Shown here piece after piece: positions 34,295-43,253 of a stretch of 64,000 nt of DNA. Numbering within the stretch: position 1 is the stretch's first letter; each line of letters opens with the position of its first letter. This stretch comes from JASGCL01 sp965203915 (GTDB taxonomy: Bacteria > Pseudomonadota > Alphaproteobacteria > JASGCL01), in NCBI GenBank assembly GCA_965203915.1, contig OZ241918.1, positions 992,001-1,056,000 of the forward strand, given 5' to 3'. Below the pieces are notes generated by a model. The model was given only the letters and a program-made list of their open reading frames with translations, was not told where the DNA came from and did no database searches. The position numbers and the translations under genes are program-made.

Positions 34295-34663
34295 TTATAA
34301 GACCTCCGGCGCAAGTGAAATGATTTTCATAAATTGTTTGGCGCGCAATTCCCTGACCACGGGCCCAAATATACGGGTGCCGATGGGTTCGTTTTGCTTG
34401 TTAACCAACACGGCGGCGTTGGTGTCAAATTTGATAGTCGAGCCATCGCTGCGTTTGATTTCTTTCGCGGTGCGCACAATAACGGCGCGGTGCACTTCGC
34501 CTTTTTGCACGCGGCCACGGGGAATGGCTTCTTTGATAGAAACCACGATAACATCGCCAACCGAGGCATAGCGACGTTTCGACCCGCCAAGCACCTTGAT
34601 GCATTGCAACAAGCGTCCGCCCGAATTATCGGCAACTTCTAAAAATGTTTCTACCTGTATCAT
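34295..34663 (-). CDS. rplN: 50S ribosomal protein L14
   Basis: L14 forms an intersubunit bridge. The 122 residues are canonical: MIQVETFLEVADNSGGRLLQ, VGDVIVVSIKEAIPRGRVQK, DTNAAVLVNKQNEPIGTRIF, and the ending KIISLAPEVL. It is preceded by rpsQ 13 nt upstream and opens the L14-L24-L5 part of the spc cluster. Confidence 0.98.
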   Translation of the reverse strand: MIQVETFLEVADNSGGRLLQCIKVLGGSKRRYASVGDVIVVSIKEAIPRGRVQKGEVHRAVIVRTAKEIKRSDGSTIKFDTNAAVLVNKQNEPIGTRIFGPVVRELRAKQFMKIISLAPEVL

Positions 34664-34676
34664 CGTTGATTATCCT

Positions 34677-34976
34677 TTATTTCTTTTTTGCTGTCGATTT
34701 GTTATCGGCTTTGGCTTTCGTTGTAACCTTGTCATTTTTGACATCGGCCTCCGAAATTAATTCCCAAGTTTTTCTTTTTGACAGGGGGCGGCATTCCCTA
34801 ATCCAAACAATATTGCCTACCTTCGCCATGTTGTTTTCGTCATGCGCCATGTAATGTTTGGTGCGGCGCACAACCTTCCTCATCACGGGGTGCAGGTAAC
34901 GTCGTTCCACCGCAATAACGATGGTTTTTTGCATTTTGGTGGAAAGCACCACACCTTGAAGTAATCTTTTAGGCAT
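34677..34976 (-). CDS. rpsQ: 30S ribosomal protein S17
   Basis: S17 is a primary 16S rRNA binder with an OB fold. The core MPKRLLQGVVLSTKMQKTIV, VRRTKHYMAHDENN and VGNIVWIRECRPLSKRKTWE is standard. A lysine/alanine-rich C-terminal tail of about 20 residues brings it to 99 aa, longer than the typical 76-87. The start overlaps the end of rpmC by 8 nt, indicating coupled translation. Confidence 0.97.
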   Translation of the reverse strand: MPKRLLQGVVLSTKMQKTIVIAVERRYLHPVMRKVVRRTKHYMAHDENNMAKVGNIVWIRECRPLSKRKTWELISEADVKNDKVTTKAKADNKSTAKKK

Positions 34977-35214
34977 TTTTTTTATCCTTCTTAATTATCG
35001 TTTTCTTTTCATTTTTGCTTTTCATGGTTAAATAAGTTTTAATGCGTGCGATATTGCGGCGATTTTTTCTTATTTCTGATGGTTGTTCCAAATTCCCCTG
35101 GGTTTTGCGAAAGCGCAAATTAAATTGCGCACGTCGCAACTCCAACAAAGAAGTCTTTAACTCCACCAGCGTCTTCGCGCTATAATCTACTTTTTTTACT
35201 TTTTCCTTTGCCAT
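34969..35214 (-). CDS. rpmC: 50S ribosomal protein L29
   Basis: L29 sits at the tunnel exit beside the SRP and trigger-factor site. The 81-residue helical protein shows TLVELKTSLLELRRAQFNLR, FRKTQGNLEQPSEIRKNRRN and IARIKTYLTMK, then a lysine-rich tail. It has about 15 residues more than the shortest homologues. It overlaps rpsQ by 8 nt and follows rplP by 24 nt. Confidence 0.96.
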   Translation of the reverse strand: MAKEKVKKVDYSAKTLVELKTSLLELRRAQFNLRFRKTQGNLEQPSEIRKNRRNIARIKTYLTMKSKNEKKTIIKKDKKNA

Positions 35215-35238
35215 GATATTTTTTTCCTATGTTATTTA

Positions 35239-35664
35239 TTAATTACCGTAATTTTCGCTAAATCTTTTAACCACCCGTGTTTTGATGGGCAATTTTGCCG
35301 CACCCAAAGCGAAGGCTTCATGAGCAATGGTATCGTTGACACCATCTATCTCAAAAATGATTCGTCCTGGTTTGACACGGCATACCCAAAATTCTGGTGC
35401 ACCCTTCCCTTTACCCATCCGAACTTCGGCTGGTTTTTTTGAAACGGGAACATCGGGGAATACTCTAATCCAAATTTTTCCTTGGCGTTTCATTTGCCGC
35501 ACAATGGCGCGGCGTGCCGCTTCCAATTGCCTTGATGTTACGCGTTCTGGTTCCATCGCTTTCAAGCCATAGCTGCCGAAATCCAACTTGCTTGCCCCTT
35601 TTGACAAACCATGAATCCGCCCCTTGTGAGCTTTTCTAAACTTTGGTTTTTTAGGTATTAACAT
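35239..35664 (-). CDS. rplP: 50S ribosomal protein L16
   Basis: L16 organises the A-site region of 23S rRNA. The 141 residues start MLIPKKPKFRKAHKGRIHGL and continue with FGSYGLKAMEPERVTSRQLE, AARRAIVRQMKRQGKIWIRV and MGKGKGAPEFWVCRVKPGRI. The arginine in the AEVRMGKGKG segment that is hydroxylated in some bacteria is present. It follows rpsC by 28 nt. Confidence 0.98.
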   Translation of the reverse strand: MLIPKKPKFRKAHKGRIHGLSKGASKLDFGSYGLKAMEPERVTSRQLEAARRAIVRQMKRQGKIWIRVFPDVPVSKKPAEVRMGKGKGAPEFWVCRVKPGRIIFEIDGVNDTIAHEAFALGAAKLPIKTRVVKRFSENYGN

Positions 35665-35692
35665 ATTCGTTTATTTTATTATTGATGGATGG

Positions 35693-36385
35693 TTAACGGT
35701 TTTGCACCTGTTGCGCCAAAATTTTTCGTTCTGTCGCAAATGGGTTATTTTCTAAAATTTCGCCTTTGCATATCCATACCTTCACGCCGATGATACCATA
35801 GGTCGTCAGAGATTCGGACGTTGCATAATCAATATCAGAACGCAAGGTATGTAGGGGCACGCGGCCTTCACGATACCATTCCATACGTGCAATTTCTGCG
35901 CCGCCCAAACGGCCCGAGCAATTGATTCTGATACCTTCAGCGCCAGCGCGCATGGCACTGCTCATCGCGCGTTTCAAGGCACGGCGGAAAGAAACACGTT
36001 TTTCCAACTGTTGAGCAATACCATCGGCCACCACTTGGGAGTCGATCTCTGGTTTTCTTACCTCGAGCAAATTCACCGCAGCTTCTTGACCGCAGAAAGA
36101 TTTTAATTCGCTGCGTAATTTTTCGATGTCGGCGCCTTTTTTACCTATCACCACGCCAGGGCGGGCGCACACCACGGTAATTTTTAATTTACCAGTTGGG
36201 CGTTCGATAAAGATATTAGAGACCGAAGCGTCTTTCAAACGCTTCAACAAAAATTTTCTAATCGCCAAATCTTTGTGAAGCAAGCGTGCATATTCGCGTC
36301 CCGACTCCTTGTCAGAAAACCAACGCGAATCCCACGTCTTGTTGATGCCTAGCCTCAAACCTATCGGATTAACCTTTTGACCCAT
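35693..36385 (-). CDS. rpsC: 30S ribosomal protein S3
   Basis: S3 lines the mRNA entry channel and has helicase-associated arginines. The 230 residues show MGQKVNPIGLRLGINKTWDS, a KH domain with VVIGKKGADIEKLRSELKSF, and the C-terminal domain GRLGGAEIARMEWYREGRVP with LRSDIDYATSESLTTYGIIG. It follows rplV by 16 nt. Confidence 0.98.
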   Translation of the reverse strand: MGQKVNPIGLRLGINKTWDSRWFSDKESGREYARLLHKDLAIRKFLLKRLKDASVSNIFIERPTGKLKITVVCARPGVVIGKKGADIEKLRSELKSFCGQEAAVNLLEVRKPEIDSQVVADGIAQQLEKRVSFRRALKRAMSSAMRAGAEGIRINCSGRLGGAEIARMEWYREGRVPLHTLRSDIDYATSESLTTYGIIGVKVWICKGEILENNPFATERKILAQQVQNR

Positions 36386-36401
36386 AATATAAACTCCTTG
36401 C

Positions 36402-36827
36402 CTATTCTTTATCTTGTGTTACTTTTTTGTTATTTTTTTTATTCGCCATTTCATCCGCCGTCTTGCTTGCCACCACGACAGTTAAATGAGAAAAGAATTT
36501 TTCTATCCGCACGCCACGTCCACGTGCACGCGTATGAAAACGCTTTAACATAAGACCTTGTCCAACGAAAGCTTCCTTTACCACCAAACTATCAACATCC
36601 AAATTATGATTATTTTCTGCATTGGCAATCGCCGAAGCCAGAGCCTTTTTCACAGGATCCGCCGCCATTTTAGAAGAATAGGTAAGAGCCCGCAACGCAT
36701 CGCCAACTTTTTTACCGCGTATCAGCCCAGCCAGCAAATTCAATTTGCGCGGCGCAACGCGCAGGTTGCGCGCTACTGCCTTTGCTTCGGTTGGCAATAA
36801 TTTTCGAGGGGTTGCTTTTTTACTCAT
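36402..36827 (-). CDS. rplV: 50S ribosomal protein L22
   Basis: L22 extends a loop into the exit tunnel. The 141 residues include AVARNLRVAPRKLNLLAGLI, GKKVGDALRALTYSSKMAAD and the tunnel-hairpin region GLMLKRFHTRARGRGVRIEK, then SHLTVVVASK. The last 20 residues are lysine/asparagine-rich. The spacing to rpsS is 11 nt. Confidence 0.97.
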   Translation of the reverse strand: MSKKATPRKLLPTEAKAVARNLRVAPRKLNLLAGLIRGKKVGDALRALTYSSKMAADPVKKALASAIANAENNHNLDVDSLVVKEAFVGQGLMLKRFHTRARGRGVRIEKFFSHLTVVVASKTADEMANKKNNKKVTQDKE

Positions 36828-36838
36828 GGATTTTTCCT

Positions 36839-37120
36839 TTATGCGCTGGTTGTAGTCGTTTTATTTGACGAGTGAGCAATGAAGGTGCGGGTTGGCGCAA
36901 ATTCACCAAATTTGTGCCCCACCATATCTTCGGATACGAGCACAGGAATATGTTTGCGGCCATTATGAACGCCAAAGGTTAAGCCTACAAATTCTGGCAA
37001 TATCGTCGAACGGCGCGACCAAATTTTGATAACATCATGACGGCCAGAGGCTCTCACCACTTCGGCTTTCTTTAATAAATAACCATCCACAAATGGTCCT
37101 TTCCAAACAGATCTTGTCAT
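36839..37120 (-). CDS. rpsS: 30S ribosomal protein S19
   Basis: S19 pairs with S13 in the 30S head. The 93-residue protein has MTRSVWKGPFVDGYLLKKAE, IKIWSRRSTILPEFVGLTFG and GHKFGEFAPTRTFIAHSSNK. It lies 12 nt from rplB and 11 nt from rplV, in standard S10-cluster order. Confidence 0.98.
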   Translation of the reverse strand: MTRSVWKGPFVDGYLLKKAEVVRASGRHDVIKIWSRRSTILPEFVGLTFGVHNGRKHIPVLVSEDMVGHKFGEFAPTRTFIAHSSNKTTTTSA

Positions 37121-37132
37121 ATCAGTCTCCTT

Positions 37133-37957
37133 CTACATTCCTTTTTTATCGTGACGCGAACGAATAATATATTTATCCGTCGCTTTGTTTTTACGTGTTT
37201 TGTAACCTTTGGTCGGTTTGCCCCATGGCGTCATCGAAATACGACCACCGCGGGTTCGACCACCATGCGGGTGATCCACTGGGTTCATCACTTCGCCGCG
37301 CACATTACCGCGACGTCCCATCCAACGGCTGCGCCCTGCTTTACCCAATTTAACATTCTGCCAATCTGGGTTGCTCATCATGCCGATGGTTGCCATGCAA
37401 TCCGAACGCACCTTGCGTAATTCACCGCTCATCAATTTAATCTGAGCATAGCCCGCTTCGCGACCCGCCAACTGGACGAAACTGCCCGCCGAACGCGCCA
37501 ATTGACCGCCCTTCATGGGTTTTAATTCAACATTATGTATCAAGGTTCCCACAGGGATATTCTTTAATGGCAGAGCATTCCCGGTTTTAATATCGGCATT
37601 TTCGCCTGCCTCAACCTTATCACCCACCGCCAATTTTTGTGGCGCGAGGATATAGGCCAATTCACCGTCTTGGTATTTTATCAAAGCAATAAAGGCCGTG
37701 CGATTAGGATCGTATTCTATCCTTTCGACCACCCCCACGCCCTGTTTCTGGCGCATGAAATCTATCATCCGATAACGTTGCTTGTGTCCACCACCGCGCC
37801 AGCGCATGGTGATGCGCCCGCGATTGTTCCGACCACCGCGTTCGACCTTCCCCATTGTCAAGGATTTGACGGGGCGGCCTTTAAAAAGCTCAGAACGGTC
37901 GATGAGGATTAACCCACGGCGTCCTGCACTGGTTGGTTTATAAGTTTTGATAGGCAT
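37133..37957 (-). CDS. rplB: 50S ribosomal protein L2
   Basis: L2 is required for subunit association and peptidyl-transferase function. The 274-residue protein has TMGKVERGGRNNRGRITMRW, the OB and SH3-like domains (NIPVGTLIHNVELKPMKGGQ, YAQIKLMSGELRKVRSDCMA), and the C-terminal loop VDHPHGGRTRGGRISMTPWG. The usual form of that loop is HPHGGGEG followed by arginine/lysine and threonine, so this copy appears to lack about three residues (G-E-G) there. A GGAG box precedes the ATG. Confidence 0.98.
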   Translation of the reverse strand: MPIKTYKPTSAGRRGLILIDRSELFKGRPVKSLTMGKVERGGRNNRGRITMRWRGGGHKQRYRMIDFMRQKQGVGVVERIEYDPNRTAFIALIKYQDGELAYILAPQKLAVGDKVEAGENADIKTGNALPLKNIPVGTLIHNVELKPMKGGQLARSAGSFVQLAGREAGYAQIKLMSGELRKVRSDCMATIGMMSNPDWQNVKLGKAGRSRWMGRRGNVRGEVMNPVDHPHGGRTRGGRISMTPWGKPTKGYKTRKNKATDKYIIRSRHDKKGM

Positions 37958-37981
37958 GTTTTTCTCCGTTGTTTATAATAT

Positions 37982-38305
37982 TTATATGGTTGCTCCCAAA
38001 TCAATGGTTTGGCCTTTGTCTAATTTCACCACGGCTTTTCTTATGCCATTGCGTTGCCCGCGCCGACCGCGAAAGTTTTTGAACTTGCCCGCGACATTAA
38101 CCGTGTTAATCGCCAGCACCTTTACCTTGAAGAGTTTTTCCACCGCTTGCTTGATTTCTGGCTTGGTGGCGTCACTGCTAACTTCGAAGGCAACTTGATT
38201 AAATTGGCTCATCCGCGTGAATTTTTCGGTCACCAGGGGGCGACGAATAACTTCGTAGCAACGCTCGGTGCTGATAATTTGTTTGTTAAAATATTTCCAA
38301 CTCAT
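37982..38305 (-). CDS. rplW: 50S ribosomal protein L23
   Basis: L23 is the docking site for trigger factor and SRP at the tunnel exit. The 107-residue protein contains VIRRPLVTEKFTRMSQFNQV, VSSDATKPEIKQAVEKLFKV and KVLAINTVNVAGKFKNFRGR. It has about 10 extra N-terminal residues compared with short homologues. It follows rplD by 11 nt. Confidence 0.97.
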   Translation of the reverse strand: MSWKYFNKQIISTERCYEVIRRPLVTEKFTRMSQFNQVAFEVSSDATKPEIKQAVEKLFKVKVLAINTVNVAGKFKNFRGRRGQRNGIRKAVVKLDKGQTIDLGATI

Positions 38306-38316
38306 GTCTTTTATCC

Positions 38317-38988
38317 TTATGCTTCTTTAGATTTTGCTGTTTCGTTTTTTGCTTTTGGTTCCAACTTGCCTTGCAATTTTAAGATAACTTGTTCGGCGGC
38401 TTCTTTGGTAAGAACCAATTTTTGGCGTCGCATGATGTCATATACATTTATTCCTTGCAACGGCAATACATCGATATTCTTAATATTGCTGGCGGCTTTT
38501 TTCATGTTGTCGGGCACGATATTACCACCGATAATCAAGCCATTGCTGACGCCCAATTTTTGCAATTGTTTGACGAAGTCAGCGGTTTTGCTTGATTTGA
38601 TATCAAGGTTTTCTAGCACCATGATATTTTCCGCCGAAGCCTTTGCCGATAAGGCATGTTTCATTGCCAAAACGCGAAATTTTTTATTCAATTTGAAGGC
38701 ATGAGAGCGAACCAATGGTCCAAAGGCACGACCGCCACCACGAAATTGCGGCACCCGAGCAGAACCGTGGCGCGCCTGGCCCGTGCCCTTTTGCGCGTAG
38801 ATTTTTTTCGATGTGCGATTAATTTCGGCACGATTTTTAACCTTATGGGTGCCCGCGCGGCGTTTGGCTAATTGCCAATTCACCATCTGCTCCAAAATAT
38901 CGGGGCGTGGTTTCAAGCCAAAAATATCATCCGCAAGGGTGATATTCCCAACTTCCTTTTTTTCAAAATTCATAATTGATAATTTCAT
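38317..38988 (-). CDS. rplD: 50S ribosomal protein L4
   Basis: L4 has a tunnel-lining loop and in E. coli represses the S10 operon. From the ATG at 38988, where GGAG stands six bases upstream, the protein is 223 aa and starts MKLSIMNFEKKEVGNITLAD. It includes the tunnel loop EINRTSKKIYAQKGTGQARH and FRGGGRAFGPLVRSHAFKLN. An in-frame ATG at 39000 lies on the rplC stop and is less likely. A lysine/glutamate-rich tail ends it. Confidence 0.96.
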   Translation of the reverse strand: MKLSIMNFEKKEVGNITLADDIFGLKPRPDILEQMVNWQLAKRRAGTHKVKNRAEINRTSKKIYAQKGTGQARHGSARVPQFRGGGRAFGPLVRSHAFKLNKKFRVLAMKHALSAKASAENIMVLENLDIKSSKTADFVKQLQKLGVSNGLIIGGNIVPDNMKKAASNIKNIDVLPLQGINVYDIMRRQKLVLTKEAAEQVILKLQGKLEPKAKNETAKSKEA

Positions 38989-38999
38989 GATACTCTCCA

Positions 39000-39701
39000 T
39001 TATTTTTGACCTTTTTCAAATGCACCTGGGTATGGCGCATCTTTGGGGCGTTGTTTCTTTACCGAATCTTTAATCATAACCAACGAATTCGGTGCGCCAG
39101 GCACCGCGCCAGCAATATATATCAAACCTTTTTCTTTGTCGGCCGAAATAATTTTTAAATTCTGAACGGTCACCCTTCTATCGCCCATATGACCCGCCAT
39201 TTTTTTGCCTTTGAAAACCCGACCTGGGTCTTGGCGATTACCAGTCGAACCATGGGCGCGATGCGAAACCGAATTACCGTGGCTAGCCCGACCGCCCCTA
39301 AAGTTCCAACGTTTCATAACCCCTTGAAAGCCCTTACCCTTTGACACCCCGATAACATCAACAAATTGCCCCGCGACAAAATGGTCAGCCAGCAACGTGC
39401 TGCCGATCTCAGGAATAGCATCGGTCGCGACACGGAATTCAACCAAATGCCGTTTGGCATCAACGCCCAATTTTTTGAATTCGCCACGCAATGGTTTGTT
39501 GGTATGTTTTTCTTTTTTATCAACCAAGCCCAATTGCACGGCGGCATAGCCATTCCGTTCCACGGTGCGGGTGTTGGTGACCAAACAACCTTTGACATCC
39601 AACACCACGGCGGCGCGCATAACGCCGTCTTGGAACAATTGGGTGGTGCCCAATTTTTTGGCTATCATGCCTGTTCGTTGATTTTTAAATTCTCTGCTCA
39701 T
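39000..39701 (-). CDS. rplC: 50S ribosomal protein L3
   Basis: L3 starts 50S assembly together with L24. The 233 residues include RTGMIAKKLGTTQLFQDG and the peptidyl-transferase-facing loop RGGRASHGNSVSHRAHGSTG with QDPGRVFKGKKMAGHMGDRR. The first ten residues precede the usual methionine-arginine-threonine-glycine start and are probably real. It follows rpsJ by 23 nt. Confidence 0.97.
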   Translation of the reverse strand: MSREFKNQRTGMIAKKLGTTQLFQDGVMRAAVVLDVKGCLVTNTRTVERNGYAAVQLGLVDKKEKHTNKPLRGEFKKLGVDAKRHLVEFRVATDAIPEIGSTLLADHFVAGQFVDVIGVSKGKGFQGVMKRWNFRGGRASHGNSVSHRAHGSTGNRQDPGRVFKGKKMAGHMGDRRVTVQNLKIISADKEKGLIYIAGAVPGAPNSLVMIKDSVKKQRPKDAPYPGAFEKGQK

Positions 39702-39724
39702 GTTTTTTTTAGTTTGGTTATATT

Positions 39725-40033
39725 TTATAGTTTAATTTCTACGTCAACCCCCGCCGCCAGTTCAAGGTTCATCAAGGCGTCGATGGTTTGTGGGTTATGG
39801 TTGGTAATATCAAGCACGCGTTTGTGGGTGCGGATCTCAAATTGCTCACGGCTTTTTTTGTCAACGTGCGGCGAACGCAACACGGTGTAACGTTCTATCT
39901 TGGTGGGCAGGGGAATAGGTCCACGCACCAAAGCACCAGTGCTTTTTGCCGTGTTGACTATTTGGCTGGTGGATTCATCCAACACCCGATGGTCATAGGC
40001 TTTTAAACGAATACGAATACTTTGTGCTTCCAT
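39725..40033 (-). CDS. rpsJ: 30S ribosomal protein S10 (NusE)
   Basis: S10 acts in the 30S head and, as NusE, with NusB in antitermination. The 102 residues are canonical: IRIRLKAYDHRVLDESTSQI, TGALVRGPIPLPTKIERYTV, LRSPHVDKKSREQFEIRTHK and the ending LAAGVDVEIKL. It lies just 20 nt downstream of fusA. In most alphaproteobacteria tuf would be found between these two genes. Confidence 0.98.
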   Translation of the reverse strand: MEAQSIRIRLKAYDHRVLDESTSQIVNTAKSTGALVRGPIPLPTKIERYTVLRSPHVDKKSREQFEIRTHKRVLDITNHNPQTIDALMNLELAAGVDVEIKL

Positions 40034-40053
40034 GATATTTTTCCTTTTTATGT

Positions 40054-42132
40054 TTATTTTTTATGTTTTTCCATGACTTCATCCGCAACATGTTGTGGCG
40101 CGGGTTCATAATGATTAAACTGCATGGTATATTGGGCGCGGCCCTGACTCATCGAACGCAAATTATTAACATAACCAAACATCGAAGCCAAGGGAACCAA
40201 AGCATTGATAACCCGCGCATTACCGCGACTATCCATTTCATTAATTTGTCCACGGCGCGAATTCAAATCGCCGATAATATCGCCCATGTAATCTTCGGGG
40301 GTGACAACTTCGACCTTCATAATTGGTTCCAGCAATTTTGCGCCGCCTTTGGCCATGCCTTCACGGAATGCGGCGCGCGCCGCAATTTCAAACGCCAAAG
40401 CCGAGGAGTCAACATCGTGGTAGGCGCCATCTATCAAATTGATGCTTAGGTCAACCACGGGAAACCCAGCCAGCGCACCCGAGGTCACCGCCGAGTTCAA
40501 ACCTTTTTCCACGCCAGGGATATATTCTTTCGGCACCGAGCCGCCGACCACTTTGCTTTCAAATTGGAATCCCGAACCGCGTTCGCCAGGTTCGAATTCC
40601 ATAATAACCCGAGCAAACTGCCCCGCACCACCCGATTGTTTTTTATGGGTGTAATCTATCTTGCAGGGTTTGGTAATGGTTTCGCGATAAGCAACCTGCG
40701 GCGCGCCAACATTGGCTTCAACTTTAAATTCGCGTTTCATGCGGTCAACAATAATTTCCAAATGCAATTCGCCCATCCCCGATAAAATGGTTTGTCCCGT
40801 TTCGGGATCGCTCTTCACGCGTAAAGAAGGATCTTCCTGGGCTAACCTGCCCAAGGCTACGCCCATTTTTTCTTGGTCGGCTTTTGATTTTGGCTCAACC
40901 GCCAGATCGATAACGGGATCGGGGAATATCATACGTTCCAAAACTATTGACTTTTCTTCCAAGCACAAGGTGTCTCCCGTGCGGGTATTTTTCAGCCCCG
41001 CCAAGGCAATGATGTCGCCTGCAAAGGCTTCTTTAATATCTTCGCGGTTGTTGGCATGCATCAACAACATACGGCCAATACGTTCCCTGTCGCCACGAAT
41101 CGAATTCAGCACGCTGGTTCCCGTATTGAGGGTGCCAGAATATATGCGACAGAAAGTTAGCGAACCAACGAATGGGTCGTTCATAATTTTAAATGCAAGC
41201 ATCGACAAGGGCGCATCGTCCTTTGGTTCGCGCTTATCTTCTTTTTCCCCCGCTTCGTCCATACCTTTGACCGCGCCAATGTCAGTCGGGGATGGTAAGA
41301 ATTCAACCACGGCATCCAACAATGGTTGCACGCCTTTGTTTTTAAATGCCGAGCCATTAACCACGGGAACAAATTTGCCTGTGATGGTGCCTTTTCTTAT
41401 GCAAGCCAACAACGTCTTTTCGTCTGGTTCTTTGCCATCCAAATAATTTGTCATGGCGGCATCGTCCATTTCAACTGCCATTTCGAGCAATTGATGGCGA
41501 TATTCTTTCGCCTTGTCCATCATGTCGGCCGGTATATCAATCGCGCTATATTCCGCGCCCAAATCTTCGCCTTTCCATTTGATATGCTTCATTTGGATAA
41601 GGTCTATCACGCCATCATATTCGCTTTCTGAGCCTACAGGCAAATTCAAAACAATAGGCCTGGCTCCCAAACGATCCTTCATCATCTCTACGCAACGGTA
41701 AAAATCCGCGCCCGTTCTATCCATTTTATTAACAAAACACATGCGGGGCACGTTATATTTATCGGCTTGACGCCACACGGTTTCTGATTGGGGTTCCACC
41801 CCCGCCACCGCATCAAACACCGCAACCGCGCCGTCCAAAACGCGCAACGAACGCTCCACTTCGATGGTGAAATCAACGTGACCAGGCGTATCGATGATAT
41901 TAACCCGATAATCTTTCCAAAAACAAGTCGTCGCCGCCGATGTGATGGTGATGCCGCGTTCGCGTTCTTGCTCCATCCAATCCATGGTTGCGGCACCTTC
42001 GTGCACTTCGCCAATTTTATAAGACTTACCCGTGTAATATAATATACGCTCGGTCGTCGTCGTCTTACCAGCATCGATGTGCGCCATGATGCCGATATTA
42101 CGATAATTTGCGATGGGGTATTGTCTGGACAT
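40054..42132 (-). CDS. fusA: Elongation factor G
   Basis: EF-G drives ribosomal translocation and, with RRF, recycling. The 692-residue GTPase has G1 AHIDAGKTTTTERILYYTG, G3 DTPGHVDFTIEVERSLRVLD and G4 VNKMDRTGADF, followed by domains II-V. Late conserved segments include SGMGELHLEIIVDRMKREF and LNSRRGQINEMDSRGN. It follows rpsG by 43 nt and has no tuf gene after it. Confidence 0.98.
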   Translation of the reverse strand: MSRQYPIANYRNIGIMAHIDAGKTTTTERILYYTGKSYKIGEVHEGAATMDWMEQERERGITITSAATTCFWKDYRVNIIDTPGHVDFTIEVERSLRVLDGAVAVFDAVAGVEPQSETVWRQADKYNVPRMCFVNKMDRTGADFYRCVEMMKDRLGARPIVLNLPVGSESEYDGVIDLIQMKHIKWKGEDLGAEYSAIDIPADMMDKAKEYRHQLLEMAVEMDDAAMTNYLDGKEPDEKTLLACIRKGTITGKFVPVVNGSAFKNKGVQPLLDAVVEFLPSPTDIGAVKGMDEAGEKEDKREPKDDAPLSMLAFKIMNDPFVGSLTFCRIYSGTLNTGTSVLNSIRGDRERIGRMLLMHANNREDIKEAFAGDIIALAGLKNTRTGDTLCLEEKSIVLERMIFPDPVIDLAVEPKSKADQEKMGVALGRLAQEDPSLRVKSDPETGQTILSGMGELHLEIIVDRMKREFKVEANVGAPQVAYRETITKPCKIDYTHKKQSGGAGQFARVIMEFEPGERGSGFQFESKVVGGSVPKEYIPGVEKGLNSAVTSGALAGFPVVDLSINLIDGAYHDVDSSALAFEIAARAAFREGMAKGGAKLLEPIMKVEVVTPEDYMGDIIGDLNSRRGQINEMDSRGNARVINALVPLASMFGYVNNLRSMSQGRAQYTMQFNHYEPAPQHVADEVMEKHKK

Positions 42133-42175
42133 GTTGTTTGTTTTGAATAATAATTATGAAATATATTGTCTAGAT

Positions 42176-42646
42176 CTACCAACGATAGTGAGCAAAAGCG
42201 CGGTTTGCTTCGGCCATTTTATGGGTTTCTTCGCGTTTTTTTACCGAGGCACCACGGTTGTTAAGGGCGTCAATAATTTCGCCCGACAAACGGTCCATCA
42301 TGGTATGTTCGCCGCGTGAACGCGCGGCCTCTATCAACCAACGGAAAGCAAGTGCCAAAGAACGGTCGGGGCGAACCTCCACCGGGATTTGATAAGTCGC
42401 CCCGCCAACGCGGCGTGAGCGAACTTCTAAATTTGGCTTTACATTATCAAGGGCTTCGTAGAAAACTTCGATAGCTGGCTTGTTAGCTTTTTTCTCTGCT
42501 TGCTCAAAAGCACCATAGACAATGCGCTCGGCAACTGATTTTTTGCCTTGCAACATCAAAATATTGATGAATTTAGAAACTTCCAAATTCCCAAATTTTG
42601 CATCGGGAAGAATTTTTCTTTTATCGGCTTGACGGCGACGAGACAT
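42176..42646 (-). CDS. rpsG: 30S ribosomal protein S7
   Basis: S7 nucleates the 30S head. The 156 residues include MSRRRQADKRKILPDAKFGN, FINILMLQGKKSVAERIVYG, LEVRSRRVGGATYQIPVEVR and the ending MAEANRAFAHYRW, the standard long alphaproteobacterial/E. coli B-like terminus. It lies 19 nt after rpsL. Confidence 0.98.
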   Translation of the reverse strand: MSRRRQADKRKILPDAKFGNLEVSKFINILMLQGKKSVAERIVYGAFEQAEKKANKPAIEVFYEALDNVKPNLEVRSRRVGGATYQIPVEVRPDRSLALAFRWLIEAARSRGEHTMMDRLSGEIIDALNNRGASVKKREETHKMAEANRAFAHYRW

Positions 42647-42665
42647 GATGATTCCTTAAAAAAAT

Positions 42666-43037
42666 TTATTTTGGTTTTTTCGCACCATATTTGGAGCGAC
42701 GTTGACGGCGTTTTTGCACCCCTTGGGTATCAAGCGCGCCGCGGATGGTATGATAGCGGACGCCTGGCAAATCTTTTACCCGACCGCCGCGAATAAGCAC
42801 GATAGAGTGTTCTTGAAGGTTATGACCTTCACCAGGAATATAACTGATAACTTCGTAACCATTAACCAAGCGCACGCGGCAAACTTTACGCAACGCCGAG
42901 TTAGGTTTTTTTGGCGTGGTGGTGTAAACGCGTGTGCAAACGCCGCGACGTTGCGGGCATTGCATCAAGGCAGGAGTCTTGTTGCGACTGCGCGGCATTT
43001 TGCGCGGCTTGCGGATCAATTGATTAATCGTTGGCAT
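42666..43037 (-). CDS. rpsL: 30S ribosomal protein S12
   Basis: S12 monitors decoding in the A site. From the ATG at 43037 the protein is 123 aa: MPTINQLIRKPRK, CPQRRGVCTRVYTTTPKKPN, SALRKVCRVRL, GHNLQEHSIVLIRGGRVKDL and YHTIRGALDTQG. The lysines at positions 43 and 88, altered in streptomycin-resistant strains, are the wild-type residues. An in-frame extension to 43112 is rejected because S12 always starts at this methionine. It heads the 26-kb co-directional minus-strand block. Confidence 0.98.
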   Translation of the reverse strand: MPTINQLIRKPRKMPRSRNKTPALMQCPQRRGVCTRVYTTTPKKPNSALRKVCRVRLVNGYEVISYIPGEGHNLQEHSIVLIRGGRVKDLPGVRYHTIRGALDTQGVQKRRQRRSKYGAKKPK

Positions 43038-43253
43038 CGGCGGTATCTCTAAAAAAAATCTTTCTCTATTGCTTTTATGAAATAACAAACAAAAATTATC
43101 TTTATAATACAATGTATTGCAAAGATATATCTGTCGATTATCGTATCACAAAAAATCAGAGAAAGAACGCAGACACCAGTTATAAAACCGAAACGCTACA
43201 ACGCCGCTAAAAACACGATGAATTCAAAACCTTAAATCAAGGTCAAACCCAAC

